Shown: positions 4,561 to 5,281 of the stretch, one piece after another
Layout of the letters: every line of letters starts with the position of its first letter
How positions within the stretch are numbered: the first letter of the stretch is position 1
DNA from: Gammaproteobacteria bacterium GWE2_37_16
Lineage (GTDB): Bacteria > Pseudomonadota > Gammaproteobacteria > UBA9339
DNA: 5,281 nucleotides
NCBI GenBank assembly: GCA_001801285.1
Contig: MGXG01000106.1
Location: 1-5,281 of the forward strand
Direction: 5' to 3'
The notes under the pieces: model-generated
The model's input: only the letters and a program-made list of their open reading frames with translations
Told to the model about the DNA's origin: nothing
Databases searched by the model: none
Program-made: the position numbers and the translations under genes

Positions 4561-5281
4561 TTATGCTTTAACTTTACCCTGATTCGCCACTGCCTGCATC
4601 GCCGCAGCTACTGCTTCTCGATCACCAAGATAATAATGTTTAATTGGTTTTAAATTTTCATCCAGCTCATATACAAGAGGAATTCCAGTAGGAATATTTA
4701 GCTCTACAATTTCCTTTTCAGGAACATTATCGAGATATTTCACTAAAGCGCGCAGACTGTTACCGTGAGCAGATATGATTATTTTCTTGCCTAACAGTAA
4801 CTCAGGTATAACTTGATCGTACCAAAATGGCAAAAACCGATATACTGTGTCTTTTAAACATTCAGTAAACGGAATCAAACTTGGATCCATATATTTATAA
4901 CGCGGATCTTTACTTGACCAACGCGGATCACTTTTTTCTAAAGCTGGTGGCTGAATATCGTAACTACGACGCCAAATATGCACCTGCTCTTCACCAAATT
5001 TTTTCGCCATTTCAGATTTGTTTAGCCCCTGCAAAGCACCGTAATGTCTTTCATTCAGACGCCAGGAATAAACTACCGGAATCCACATCAAATCCATTGC
5101 ATCCTCGACAAACCATAGCGTACGAATGGCCCGCTTTAATACTGAAGTAAAAGCAAGATCAAAGATAAATCCTGCTTCTTTCAATAATTTACCTGCATTC
5201 TTGGCTTCCAAAATTCCTTTTTCAGAAAGATCCACATCCGTCCAACCGGTAAAACGATTTTCAAGATTCCAAATACTTTCA
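4561..5281 (-). CDS. gpmA: 2,3-bisphosphoglycerate-dependent phosphoglycerate mutase (5' end cut off)
   Basis: This cytosolic glycolytic enzyme interconverts 3- and 2-phosphoglycerate through a phosphohistidine. The frame is open to the window edge, and reading beyond the GTG at 5235 gives ESIWNLENRFTGWTDVDLS, the typical sequence just after the catalytic RHG. About 10-13 residues, including RHG, are therefore missing, and the GTG is not a start. Of 239 visible residues, TSVLKRAIRT is at 45-54, ERHYGALQGLNKSE (catalytic Glu) at 77-90, and SAHGNSLRAL (second active-site His) at 170-179. NIPTGIPLVYELD follows at 195-207. The C-terminus, GDREAVAAAMQAVANQGK, is the full tail of the 250-residue E. 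coli-type enzyme. It is first in view of the minus-strand run, and the C_GCAxxG_C_C gene follows 9 bp later. Confidence 0.95.
   Translation of the reverse strand, partial: ESIWNLENRFTGWTDVDLSEKGILEAKNAGKLLKEAGFIFDLAFTSVLKRAIRTLWFVEDAMDLMWIPVVYSWRLNERHYGALQGLNKSEMAKKFGEEQVHIWRRSYDIQPPALEKSDPRWSSKDPRYKYMDPSLIPFTECLKDTVYRFLPFWYDQVIPELLLGKKIIISAHGNSLRALVKYLDNVPEKEIVELNIPTGIPLVYELDENLKPIKHYYLGDREAVAAAMQAVANQGKVKA

Noticed and set aside
4196..5150. Plus-strand frames at 4196-4426 and 4881-5150
   Set aside because: They are antisense to the C_GCAxxG_C_C and gpmA genes, and no motifs are seen.

Overview
This is an AT-rich bacterial window with short intergenic gaps, clear Shine-Dalgarno sequences and a sigma70-type promoter. 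No single gene fixes the taxon. An iron-sulfur-flavoprotein-like protein, a C_GCAxxG_C_C protein and a stand-alone inositol-phosphate synthase would suit an anaerobic or microaerophilic, probably uncultured lineage. That is inference only.

Left part (1-1464). A TPP riboswitch on the minus strand (15-100) sits directly against the start codon of a gene of which only four codons are visible (1-12). Its Shine-Dalgarno lies inside the aptamer, so translational control by thiamine pyrophosphate is likely. The divergent intergenic region (13-393) also carries a perfect 16-bp palindrome (137-152) and a near-consensus promoter (289-317) whose -35 box lies inside a 15-bp dyad. This promoter drives ino1 (394-1464, plus strand), a full-length inositol-3-phosphate synthase.

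Middle part (1465-3045). Convergent to ino1 is an unrecognised 330-residue protein (1535-2527, minus strand) with a helical cytosolic domain, one membrane segment and a cysteine-containing outer domain. Upstream of it lies a gene-free stretch of about 520 bp rich in inverted repeats. It includes a 12-bp/12-bp dyad close to the start of the orphan gene and two inverted copies of a GTAG-headed palindrome resembling a REP doublet (REPIN).

Right part (3046-5281). Four genes lie on the minus strand. In transcription order they are gpmA (2,3-bisphosphoglycerate-dependent phosphoglycerate mutase, cut by the window edge), a C_GCAxxG_C_C family protein, a PNPOx-like split-barrel flavoprotein and an iron-sulfur-flavoprotein-like NAD(P)H:FMN reductase. 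The first two are 9 bp apart and the last two are separated by 1 bp. Between the pairs is a 107-bp gap with a perfect 10-bp/10-bp dyad, which suggests that the flavoprotein pair is a separately regulated redox unit.

The most interesting items are the riboswitch that embeds the ribosome binding site, the REP doublet, the dyad-controlled flavoprotein pair and the orphan membrane protein with its own dyad. I did not find a clear new multi-gene defence or mobile system.
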